A stretch of 64,000 nucleotides of DNA from Guillardia theta CCMP2712 (taxonomy: Eukaryota > Cryptophyceae > Pyrenomonadales > Geminigeraceae), in assembly GCF_000315625.1 (NCBI RefSeq), contig NW_005434537.1:83172-147171 (forward strand). Direction: 5' to 3'. Position numbers and translations under genes: made by a program. The notes under the pieces are model-generated. The model did no database searches. It was given only the letters and a program-made list of their open reading frames with translations, and was not told where the DNA came from. Below, one piece after another: positions 36,315 through 47,149 of this stretch. Position 1 is the first letter of the stretch. Every line of letters begins with the position of its first letter.

Positions 36315-39076
36315 CATAGCGTTGTTGGGTCAAGGAACTTGCTGACAATTGGGATTTGTACCAGATCCAGGCATTTTCCAGTACAAACATGTGTGTGAGT
36401 AAAAAATCGAAGGATTGGAAGGTTTGAAAATCCATTTCCAGCGCTGCACGTTCAACGGCAACCTGGGGTAATTGAGAGCTTAGATAAGTAAACAGTTGTT
36501 CCTATTGCCTTTGCATAGGATCACTTAGGCCCTTGTATAGTGGAGTAATGATTTGTACCAGAACCTGATGGGTAGGCGTGGTAGTATTTCAAATGATTCG
36601 AACCCAACGGACGCGACAGGGGGGTGGGGGGTACAGGTCTTGGTCTGGTACTGTAATGGGTACCTTTTAAAATACATTTAGCAGAGGGTGTCTCCCTCCC
36701 CATCTCCCTGCCCTCCGCACTTGCGCATCCCTATCCTTCCCTGTCCATGAGTCTCAGACTCTCGTCAGACCTTCCCTGATGACCCTCAACTTTCTTTGAA
36801 GCTTCTGTCTGCCTTGTCCTTCCTCAACTTGCTGGAAATTCAAACTCTGAAACCATGCCCATGAGTTGACAAGCACTGAGTTTCTCAGTTTGAATGCGGA
36901 AGGAAAGATGATTCATGGAATGAAACTCAGTGATTCATATTTCAAGCTGATGGATACGAGTCGTATAGCACTGGCAAATGACTGTCATTTTACTTCTCAA
37001 TGATACAGCATCAAGAACTTGCTCTCGATCCATCAGTACTTGCAAAGGGTCATTTTTCAGACAGAACTTCGAGTTCATCTTTGTTTTGCGTCGATCCACA
37101 CGATGACATCTGTTTGATACACTATGTTTGATGAATAGCAAGAAAGAAAGGCTGAACTGTGCACCGCTTGACTGAATTTTCTACAATACTCTTCAATTGT
37201 GTAAGAGAGCATGTCACATGTAATCATACCAGGCAAACAAGTCACAGTATCGCTCCAAACCGCGTTGAGCTTGAAACTGAGGCTCTACATGAAGATGTTA
37301 TCGGACTAGTCGAATGATGTACAACTTTATGGTGATACGTGGTTTAGAACTGTTGCAAAGCGGACATGGGAATATGTAGCGGCCTAGGTGATGTTTTCAA
37401 CGTACTTCAATAAAACAAAGCCAAGTTGTTGCTAACAACATCATCATTTCTCCATGAGCCTGCATGACCTGATGAACATGTTAGAGAAGTCGATGCTCAT
37501 TCATCAAAAGAGTGGTTAGACAAGAAATTGGTAGATACTTCTGCGCAGCATTCTTGTGTATGTGGAATCGTGCACACTCACCGTCGTGTGGAAGTGTTTG
37601 CACATTCTTCTGCGCAAGTCTCATACATTGTCCTTATCATCTGGAATGGTTGACTTTCGCTGCAAGTAATATGAGCAGCGCAAAGTTGGCAAACTTATCC
37701 ATTGCAGCCAGCATAGCACCTTAGCGCTTTGTTCCACTTATCGCTTGGTTCCAAACAATTGATGATATCGCAGCATGCAACTCGCATTGGCCCAAGGGTG
37801 TCAAGCGAGGAAAAGATCAGGATGATGGAAGGGCGAGAATGCAGCGAATAGAAGCTGGTCAGGCTCAGTTTACTTTGTGTAAGAAAATGCCAATGCTTTG
37901 TACATGTTAGGTTACAAAGAAAGAGGCAAGAAAGCTCTGGTATGAGACTCGAGAAGAAAGATATATTCAAAAGGGTATGTCCATTTTCGCCTGCATGATT
38001 CAATCGGATCCAACATCAATTAACTGCTCCTGATACCATGTCAGTCTAGTCACAACAAAGATATCAGCACCTTGAAAATTTCTTGCTTCGACTCGAGGTG
38101 AAGGAAATGAAATATGATTTACAATGCTATAAGGGGTATCGTTTTGTCGCTCAAAGCGTCTTGATTGTAAGTCATGAAATAGAACACGACATGCAATCAA
38201 TTTGCAAGTCATGCCTTCATGTGGTACCTCATCACTGCCATTTGATGAATGCACTGGTATTCCTTGAAACTCTTTACATGCCTTGGCAATACTCTTGCAT
38301 CTTGCTCAGACCGCCCTCAAGCCCGACTCTTTGCAGCAGATTCCTATGAAATAAGTATAGATCATGCTGTCTCCGTGACATGCTTCATGACTTCCTACTT
38401 ATTGCTCATGAGAGTCAATGTCATCCATCGTACAGCGCCACTAGCGGACGGTCCGTGCGGAGTACTCCTTATTCAAGCTGCTAAAATCTATGATGATCAA
38501 CCCTCTTTACATGTGTTTGCAATCACAGAGATGTTTTCAGACTGCTGCGCTCACACCAGATTCTGCAGGGATTGCCTCTGCTTGTCCTGGTCTGAGCTCT
38601 CCTGCTGCAGATGAGTCACGTCTGCGTAACATTCACTTGCTAACCTTGGATATGCAACCAGGGAAGGGAAGGGGCAAGGCTTGAGAGCTCCCTCTGATCT
38701 ACAAGGGTGGTCTATGTTGGTCGGAGGCAGGGTAGGGTCCAAAACTTGACCCCATCGGAGAAGGGACTTTCACTGGGAAACAGGTGGGTCCAAAGCATCA
38801 TAGTTTGAACAGGGGAGGTACCACATAAACTATTTTGGTACAAGTTTTCCTAACAGTACTCGAATATGTACCATAAAATTGGTACTGTTGGTACAATTAT
38901 TTGCTACCAGGAAGTACCCTACCCCCTTAAACAGGTCCCAACCAATTTGAATCAGCTCCCAGCCGTCTGACCCACCCCAGACCCCAACTGCCATTTGCTA
39001 TTCACATGTGTGGAAGGATACCCCCACAGAAAACTATTGGAAACCAGAGGGGTCAGTTAAGAGCGACAACGCTATG
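36315..39076. mobile_element. 2.76-kb element with terminal inverted repeats, non-autonomous
   Basis: The left end CATAGCGTTGTTG is matched in reverse at the right end (CGACAACGCTATG), 12 of 13 bases, and the flanking satellite unit continues across it (CCGTC | CGAGAAAC, normally CCGTCGAGAAAC). At most one base (C) is duplicated at the target. No transposase-like frame is present; the interior is ordinary AT/GC-balanced DNA with short frames only. It is probably a DNA transposon mobilised in trans. The superfamily cannot be fixed. Confidence 0.65.
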
Positions 39077-40930
39077 CGAGAAACAGGGGGGTCAAGGGAG
39101 GTTTTCTTCCCCCTGGGAGAAATGTCCTATGGGTTTTTGGATCTGCGATATAAAAAAGTCTTGTCTCGGTCACGTGATGTGTCACGTGACCGGTCAGGTG
39201 AGCCTGTCAGCCGGGTCACGGCCCCTGTCAGCCGGCTGACATGTCACGGGCCTGCTGACACGGTCCGCTGACCGGTCACGGCCGCCCGGAGAGATCAGGC
39301 CCCCGGCCAATCTCCGGACACTTAGCCTCCTGGCGGGCCTCCAGGGGGTCTGAGGCGGGGCTGAAGGCTGCAGTCGGTCTACTGACGGCCGGCAGGATCC
39401 GTCGAGAAACAGGAGATCAGACCCCCGGCCAATCTCCGGACACTTAGCCTCCTGGCGGGCCTCCAGGGGGTCTGAGGCGGGGCTGAAGGCTGCAGTCGGT
39501 CTACTGACGGGCCCGGCCGGCAGGATCCGTCGAGAAACAGGGGGGTCAAGGGAGGTTTTCTTCCCCCTGGGAGAAAATTTTTGGGATCTGCGATATAAAA
39601 AAGTCTTGTCTCGGTCACGTGATGTGTCACGTGACCGGTCAGGTGAGCCTGTCAGCCGGGTCACGGCCCCTGTCAGCTGGCTGACATGTCACGGGCCTGC
39701 TGACACGGTCCGCTGACCGGTCACGGCCGCCCGGAGAGATCAGGCCCCCGGCCAATCTCCGGACACTTAGCCTCCTGGCGGGCCTCCAGGGGGTCTGAGG
39801 CGGGGCTGAAGGCTGCAGTCGGTCTACTGACGGGCCCGGCCGGCAGGATCCGTCGAGAAACAGGGGGGTCAAGGGAGGTTTTCTTCCCCCTGGGAGAAAT
39901 GTCCTATGGGTTTTTGGATCTGCGATATAAAAAAGTCTTGTCTCGGTCACGTGATGTGTCACGTGACCGGTCAGGTGAGCCTGTCAGCCGGGTCACGGCC
40001 CCTGTCAGCCGGCTGACATGTCACGGGCCTGCTGACACGGTCCGCTGACCGGTCACGGCCGCCCGGAGAGATCAGGCCCCCGGCCAATCTCCGGACACTT
40101 AGCCTCCTGGCGGGCCTCCAGGGGGTCTGAGGCGGGGCTGAAGGCTGCAGTCGGTCTACTGACGGGCCCGGCCGGCAGGATCCGTCGAGAAACAGGGGGG
40201 TCAAGGGAGTGCGATATAAAAAAGTCTTGTCTCGGTCACGTGATGTGTCACGTGACCGGTCAGGTGAGCCTGTCAGCCGGGTCACGGCCCCTGTCAGCCG
40301 GCTGACATGTCACGGGCCTGCTGACACGGTCCGCTGACCGGTCACGGCCGCCCGGAGAGATCAGGCCCCCGGCCAATCTCCGGACACTTAGCCTCCTGGC
40401 GGGCCTCCAGGGGGTCTGAGGCGGGGCTGAAGGCTGCAGTCGGTCTACTGACGGGCCCGGCCGGCAGGATCCGTCGAGAAACAGGGGGGTCAAGGGAGGT
40501 TTTCTTCCCCCTGGGAGAAAATTTTGGGATCTGCGATATAAAAAAGTCTTGTCTCGGTCACGTGATGTGTCACGTGACCGGTCAGGTGAGCCTGTCAGCC
40601 GGGTCACGGCCCCTGTCAGCCGGCTGACATGTCACGGGCCTGCTGACACGGTCCGCTGACCGGTCACGGCCGCCCGGAGAGATCAGGCCCCCGGCCAATC
40701 TCCGGACACTTAGCCTCCTGGCGGGCCTCCAGGGGGTCTGAGGCGGGGCTGAAGGCTGCAGTCGGTCTACTGACGGGCCCGGCCGGCAGGATCCGTCGAG
40801 AAACAGGGGGGTCAAGGGAGGTTTTCTTCCCCCTGGGAGAAAATTTTGGGATCTGCGATATAAAAAAGTCTTGTCTCGGTCACGTGATGTGTCACGTGAC
40901 CGGTCAGGTGAGCCTGTCAGCCGGGTCACG
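39077..40930. repeat. 323-bp satellite array, part 2
   Basis: It resumes the unit cut at 36314 and carries about six units with small variants: a GTCCTATGGGTTTTT form of the spacer at 39123 and 39900, a shortened duplicate at about 39413-39540, and a unit lacking part of its end at 40209. It ends at GGGTCACG (40930), where the copia element inserted. Confidence 0.95.
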
Positions 40931-41420
40931 TATTGGAATCAATTCCTGACTCCTAGAGTCTGTGCACAGATGAATGACTAGTAGAACAGCTCAACAGCTG
41001 ACTGATAAGTCCAAAGACCAAGACTCACAGATGATGTGCGCACGAAGACACCAATGACTTTCACAGCCAACCAAACACCTCAGATAACTCAGATCAACTT
41101 CCCAACAATCCCCAGCACTTTATTCCCAACACTCGTAGCAGCAAGACCAACCAAACAGCTTCCCTTCACACACCACCGCCTTACTTCCACCACTGTACGA
41201 GTGCTGCCTCTTCGACAGCCGGCGCCTCTTGATTCCTCCGGCGCCGCCTCAGCTTCCCCAGGCTCCAACCAACCGGATCTTCTAAGTCACAGACTAAGCT
41301 CCAGCCCACTAGCTTGGACCTGCAGGCTTCACTTGGTTCACAACCTGATTAGACGCATCCCTTGAACTTATCGCGTCTGAAAGAACTTCTGAGAGGTTTG
41401 TCAGAACCTGAGTTCTTACA
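40931..41420 (-). repeat. 3' LTR of the copia element
   Basis: Left-hand LTR, 490 bp, with the same sequence as the right-hand one; a 109-codon open frame inside both is not considered a gene. Confidence 0.9.
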
Positions 41421-42967
41421 CCCTCCCTTTGGGAAGCAAGTCAGAAGTCTGCAACCTTCTCAGCTTGTCAAAATCATCTGCTTAACAGCTAAGCAGCTGT
41501 CCCTTGCGATGTCCTCCTTTCCAACGCTCGCTCAAGCTTTACAAGCTGACTTCCATGCTGCTCACCTGACCATCAACATCTTTCCCAAGCTGACTTCCAT
41601 GCTGCTCTCCTCTCCAAGGTCATCTTGCTGCTACCACTCCATCAACCGTTCTGCACAGGCTCATCCCCCATCTTGCATGCCTCCTGCGCTCCTCCTTCGC
41701 TTCAAGTGTGCACCCTGGTGCGCCTGCGTTTCTCCTCCTGTGACACCTGCGCTCCTCCTCCGCTTGCGCTGCGGATGCAGTGCGGTCGCACCCCGCCAAC
41801 AGTGCACCTGTGCTGCTCCTCCACCTGCGCTGCGGCTTCTCCCCACCATCGTAGGGCCTGCGCTGCTCCTCCAGCGCTTGCGCTTCAGCAGCACTCCTGC
41901 AGCACCTGCGCTGTCCTCCTCTAGCGCATCCTGATGCTCGTGCACACGGGTTCCTCAGCTTGTACCATCCGCATGCCACAGAGACGCTCCTCATCCGCCT
42001 GCGCTGTCCGCATGCACCTGTGCTCCTCCTCACCTTCCATCATAAACTCTTCCCAGCTGCCTGCAGTGTCAGCTCAAGACTAAGTCCTGAACACATCTGC
42101 ATCTTTCAAGTCAGACAGCTCCTCCTCCTCTTCAACCTGATCCTCATGATGGGATTGGTCATCATGTGACCTCTCTGAAGCTTGCACATTGAGCAATGAA
42201 GACATCTCCACCCATTGATGATGCCAAGAATTTAGAATTCCAATCAAGCTCCAGAGATCAGGTACAGAATTCTTGCAATGCATTGATTGATCTCTGATTG
42301 TTTTGAACACAATTTTCTCGTTTCTAATCTATGGGCCCTTTCTATCCTATCTACCCCGGGGATCATTGTTTTGCCAAGGCACAATCATTTTTGACGTCAG
42401 CGCTTTCATTTCAACCACATGACTTATCGATCTCGACTCATCCGTCATTTCTTTCTCAATTTTCATTTTTTGGCCATTCAATTTCATCGTTCACTACCGT
42501 CATGGGTTCCATAGATCAGGATGAGCGAGTTTCTAAGATACTAACCTAGAACAGATGTCTTGGTTGCAGCTAGCCACAGGCTTGAGGAAGACGTGTCTGT
42601 CTTTATCCTCCTTCCGATTCATCCGATTCCTTCACGTTCTCCATGAGAGTCTCCTCGGTGACATCACCCGAGACACCCTCCCTGAATCGGATAGAAGACG
42701 GAAGACTGACAATTCTCGAGCGACACGGACTCGGTGGCAAGGGTCCGAGACACCCTCCCTGAATCGGAGAAAAGACGGAAGATAAAGCCTGGAAGCCACC
42801 GCAGCAGGATCGGTTGAATCTCCTTGTCGGAGACTGGAACTCGGATCACCGTCAATCACACACGGGGCATACAACTTTGGCGACTGGCGGCATGGGAACA
42901 GAGTAGCACTGTCCCTGACAGAAGCGCAGAGAGCATGAAGCGCAGAGAGCATGACAGGCGAGCATCC
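41421..42967. other. Non-coding 3' region of the copia element
   Basis: About 1.5 kb between the pol stop and the 3' LTR. It contains a Cys/Leu-codon-like low-complexity stretch (GCGCTCCTCCTCCGCTTGCGC-type repeats, 41680-41930) and a short near-duplication around 42671 and 42748 (ACCCTCCCTGAATCGGA). No gene is seen. Confidence 0.6.
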
Positions 42968-45052
42968 TCAGAGCAGCATATCCGGTAAGGGGTCTCCGAA
43001 GAGAAATTCACCAAGGAGCCTCCACCGATTCAAAGGCAGAACTTTCGTCAGCAAATCACCAGGCTGATAAGAAGTATGAATCTTTTCTGGATAGAGCTCG
43101 TCCTTTTCTACCAAATCAACAGCATACTTCGTTCGAATATCAATGTGTTTGAGTCGACTATAACTGCGCTTGTCCCACAAAAGCCTCAGACATGGTTCAT
43201 TGTCGATTAGCAAGAGAGTAGGACGAGTCTGCGTAAATCCCATCTGACCCAAGAGATTTCTATAAAGCTTGACTAGTTTTGCGCATGTGGTGGCAGCATA
43301 AATTTCCGCTTCTGAAGAACTCAGGGCAACAACCTTCTGCATTTTTGAACCAAAGACGACTACCCCACCATTCAGAACGATTCCATATCCGCTTTGACTC
43401 CGTCTCGTAATAATCTCGGTACCCCAACCAGCATCACTGAATGCAATCATCTCATTGACAAAACACTCCTGGTGGTAAGATACTCCGTGACAATGGTATA
43501 CGATCTGAACCTCCCGAGTAGTGTAAAGGTACTGTAGAAGATGAATTAAGGCATCCATATCGCACTGCCTAGGAGCCCGAGCAAAGCGACTAAGGACGCT
43601 CGTCGCGAATGCGATATCAACCCGCGTACAATTTGCCACGTAGAGAATGGACCCCAGAAGACTCTGATAAGTGCGGACTTCCTTCTTGTTCAACAACTTA
43701 CCCTCCAAGTGATAAGTCTTGAGATAGTGACCAGGTAATACCGTTTTGACACCCCTGGCAACGATTTGAAAGCGTTCAACAATCTTTTCAATGAAATGCT
43801 GTTGTGACAAAGTTATCCGACCCTGATCGTCATTCTGTTCTATTTTAATGCCCAAGAAGGTACCTGTTGCCTCACTCCCCGAAAAGTCGAATACTGTGTT
43901 GAGCTTCTCAAGAAACTCAATCTTAACTGCTTCAGTTTGAGAGACAATGAGTAAGTCATCCACGAAGACAGTCAGAAGCAAGACGTCCCCCGCACAGTTG
44001 GAGTATCGGTAGATGATCTCATCATGTCCTATCCCACTTGCTCCCACCGTCTTCAACACCTGCGTGAACTTAAGATACCATCTCCTTGGTGCAATGCGAA
44101 GTCCATAGAGCGACTTCAAGACTTTGAGGAGGCACTCAGGAGGAAGACTCATGATATCTGGAGGAATCAAATACACAGGAACCTCCAAGTCACCATACAA
44201 GAAAGCAGCAGAGATATCCCTGAATGTGATTCTCCAACGGTTGCCTGCCGCGATGCTCAGCAAGAGCCGGATATTGTCCAACGATGTAGTCGGTGCAAAC
44301 AATTCTTCAGATGAAGGAAGTAAGTTGCCCATGATAACTAGCCGCCCCTTTCGTTTCAAGATCTTGCCCTTCAAGTCTCGTTTTGAAGCATACACCCACA
44401 AGCCGCGAGCAAGGACAGAATGATTTGACTCCCTGTTTTTCTGATCACGCGTAACAACTTCCCAGACCCCACGACTTTCGATCTTCGCAATTTCCTCCTT
44501 TTCAGCCTGCTCCCAAAGATGCCGATCCGGACGACGTAACATCTCTGACCTTGTCTTGGGATCTGGTAACTTGTCAAAACTACTTTCGTTCTCCACATTT
44601 CCTGCATCGCAAGCCGCTGTCATCGCGTAATCTGCCTGATTCTCAGGCATTGCAGCTGGATTGTCACGGTCGGAAGACATCAGAGATAACAGGTCAGACG
44701 CCAGCTCCACCGCGTCCCATACGGGAGAGACCAACGCTAGATTCGCCACAAGAAGACGCGTATCCCTGAAAGTAGGGTCCACATTAGCACTGACCTGTGG
44801 GGCAGATGACACAGGATCGACATGCTGTAAACGAGTTTTGTACATCTCATCCCTCCATACTGGAACAAAACGCTGGGATGCTGGCTGAAGGCTTGTCCTG
44901 TCTTCCCCCCTGTCCCAAACATACAAGATCTCTTCAGATTCAGTCGACCCCTGCACAATATGTGTAACTTGCAGATACTGCGAAAATTGCTTGTGCTGGG
45001 AAAGTACAACCACTTCAGGCGAACCCCCAACTGTAGCTTCGACAACATCCAT
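42968..45052 (-). CDS. Copia reverse transcriptase and RNase H
   Basis: The frame has the copia RT features RRWYLKFTQVL and the catalytic FVDDLLIVS (the copia form of YVDD), preceded by LLSIAAGNRWRI and DISAAFLYGDLEVP. RNase H follows, with DAGWGTE, SSSEAEIYAA and the last DIRTKYAVD part. It ends 1.5 kb before the 3' LTR. The apparent Met start is not the real start: the coding frame continues from the integrase frame through a one-base shift near 45060, so this is the C-terminal half of one polyprotein. Confidence 0.9.
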   Translation of the reverse strand: MDVVEATVGGSPEVVVLSQHKQFSQYLQVTHIVQGSTESEEILYVWDRGEDRTSLQPASQRFVPVWRDEMYKTRLQHVDPVSSAPQVSANVDPTFRDTRLLVANLALVSPVWDAVELASDLLSLMSSDRDNPAAMPENQADYAMTAACDAGNVENESSFDKLPDPKTRSEMLRRPDRHLWEQAEKEEIAKIESRGVWEVVTRDQKNRESNHSVLARGLWVYASKRDLKGKILKRKGRLVIMGNLLPSSEELFAPTTSLDNIRLLLSIAAGNRWRITFRDISAAFLYGDLEVPVYLIPPDIMSLPPECLLKVLKSLYGLRIAPRRWYLKFTQVLKTVGASGIGHDEIIYRYSNCAGDVLLLTVFVDDLLIVSQTEAVKIEFLEKLNTVFDFSGSEATGTFLGIKIEQNDDQGRITLSQQHFIEKIVERFQIVARGVKTVLPGHYLKTYHLEGKLLNKKEVRTYQSLLGSILYVANCTRVDIAFATSVLSRFARAPRQCDMDALIHLLQYLYTTREVQIVYHCHGVSYHQECFVNEMIAFSDAGWGTEIITRRSQSGYGIVLNGGVVVFGSKMQKVVALSSSEAEIYAATTCAKLVKLYRNLLGQMGFTQTRPTLLLIDNEPCLRLLWDKRSYSRLKHIDIRTKYAVDLVEKDELYPEKIHTSYQPGDLLTKVLPLNRWRLLGEFLFGDPLPDMLL

Positions 45053-45071
45053 GATCTCATCCGCTGCACGA

Positions 45072-46789
45072 TCAGAGACAGGGTTTAAAAACTTTGGTAT
45101 GGTCGGTCATATCACCAAAGACGTTCGGTGGAAAGCTGCACGAGTAATAATCTGCTAACATGCAGACCTCTGATATTGTCTCCCCACTTGTAAGCACCAC
45201 CATTGCCTTCTGTTCGGTTTGTTCCAAAAACTTGATGTCAGGATCAGTGACAGACCGTAACACCCAGTAATTGTCGAGAGTTGGGAAAACAATCCGCGCG
45301 AGAAACTTTCCCTCCTTGAAAACCATCTGCAAAATTTTGCCTTGCTCTACTTGACCATTTACAAGAACTTCGACATCTCGATTGACATATTTGCTTTCCA
45401 AGACCCCTCGCTCCGCCTTGAAATCCCTCCGTGTTCTTCTGCCTGCTGGAGGAACTGGAGACATTGCACCGTCAGGCACATATTCGGTATCATCCCTCAA
45501 CCGATGCTCTCCTGTATCCTCCCGTTGATCTCCAGATGTCAGGCCTTGGACCGAGGAAGGTGGAAATTCCAATTGGAGGCGCTTGCTCGCGGAAACTTCA
45601 CTTGCGTCAGGACCAGAGCCTCCCTGACAGTGTCGCTTCCTGCCAGACGTTGCAACTTCCTCAGGAATTTGCAATTCTGTTTCACTCGCATTTTCCGAGG
45701 AGTCTTCGTCGTCATCAGATGCCACTGGTGCACAAGGTACTAGTTCCTTCAACAATTCATCCTCCACATTAGATGCCTGAAAACGTCGGCAACGTAATGG
45801 AAAATACAGCTCGTCAAACGTAAGATTATTCGTATGGACGATTCTATCATGCTCGATATCCCAAACCAAATACCCCACCTTATATCCAGAGAAAGCGCAC
45901 GCGTTTCCCAGATTTAAACCATCAATTGCTGGATCATCCACCTTTGACGTGCGTAGTTCATTCTTGAAGAAGGTGCTGCACCCAAAAACCTTGAGCTTGC
46001 GATAGTCAAACTGCTCGGTTGTATATATCAAGTATGGTGAGGAATACCCTAGATTTCGTCCACTAGGCAGAATGTTGTACAGTAATACTGCCTGCTGTAC
46101 GGAATATTCCCATTTGACAGGCCTGGGTACTCCGCTCTGACGTAGTAACGTCCGATGAATGGACATTACGCTTCTGATTCCACGTTCAGCGAACGCATTG
46201 TAGACCTGAGAGTACTCTGGAATTTTGTCATGTCGTATCCCATGATCAACGAAAAAGCTCTCCAGCTCCACAGAGCTGAATTCTGAACCGTTGTCAGATA
46301 CAATCTTCTGTACCTTAGGACGAAAGCTGTCACGATCCTCTTGTAACAGTATTTCCTTGAGGATAGCAGCCGTCTGACTTTTCGTGCGCATAGGTCGTAC
46401 TCGCACAAATCCGGAAAAGACGTCCACAATGATCAAGAAATATCTATAACCACCAGGCTCGGATTGTACAATCACGTCCTTCAAATCAATATGCCAGACT
46501 TGATTGACCTCTGATGCCCGCTCCTGTCGGAAATCCGACTGTCGATGGATCGGCCGTGAGACGAACTTTGCTATTCTACAGGTGTGACAAGGAGATTTCT
46601 TTAGGCGCCTGTCGTACGTGATATACTTCACCGAATCGGCTAGTAATTTTTGAATCTTTGCTTCCAGATGTCCGAGCCGAAGGTGCCAGATGGCCGATTC
46701 TGTCGCAGCTGACAATCTGGACTGCTCACACATGTTCTCCTCTGGCTTGAGAGTCACTAAACTTGATGGACCCCCACTGTAATTATCAC
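45072..46789 (-). CDS. Copia integrase with pre-integrase zinc finger
   Basis: WHLRLGHLEAK and CHTC form the HHCC-type finger. The integrase core has WHIDLKD (first Asp), VSDNGSEF (second Asp) and NAFAERGIRSVM (Glu). An extended acidic linker leads towards RT. The reading frame ends at 45072, one frame away from the RT frame, so the polyprotein is broken by a single-base indel or uses an unusual frameshift. Upstream of 46789 the sequence belongs to gypsy LTR fragments, so the frame's first ~19 codons are not copia. Confidence 0.85.
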
Positions 46790-46861
46790 CAGCCAACTGT
46801 CCTTTCATCCTGATAGGCCTTTGCCTTGCTGCAACAAAGGCCTCCACAGGGGTCCTTTCAG

Positions 46862-47044
46862 ACGATTGTTGAGACGTCTTTGTGTGTATCGTCTTGTCTT
46901 GTTTTGTGTGTGTGTGTGTGAAAGAAATAAAAGAGAGTTAGATCTCCTTCTGTTTCACCGCTTTCCCTCTTAGTAGAGAAATCCAACGTGAGTTCTTATT
47001 GAACTGCGCTTGAAGGTCCACTCGAGAATCTTCGAGGTGTGACA
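46862..47044 (+). repeat. Partial 5' LTR of the gypsy element
   Basis: 183 bases equal to 52763-52945, including a TG microsatellite (46906-46919) and the GTGTGACA end. Confidence 0.85.
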
Positions 47045-47149
47045 TAAAATTGGTAGCAAGGTTGTGATCGGTGATAGAGATCGAGTCTTCTCTCTCCCCC
47101 TCCCTTTCTCCACTGTTCTTCTGCTTCTTCCTACGCTTACGTCGCGTAG

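Noticed and set aside
35453-40929. Repeated 104-156-codon minus-strand frames (MTRLTGSPDRSRD..., MTHHVTETRLF...) in the satellite
   Set aside because: They follow the 323-bp period, have no promoter or family, and exist because the satellite unit lacks stops in these frames.
41036-41365. 109-codon frame inside the copia LTR (also at 55729-56058)
   Set aside because: It lies within LTR regulatory sequence, has no domain, and is present only because the LTR is duplicated.
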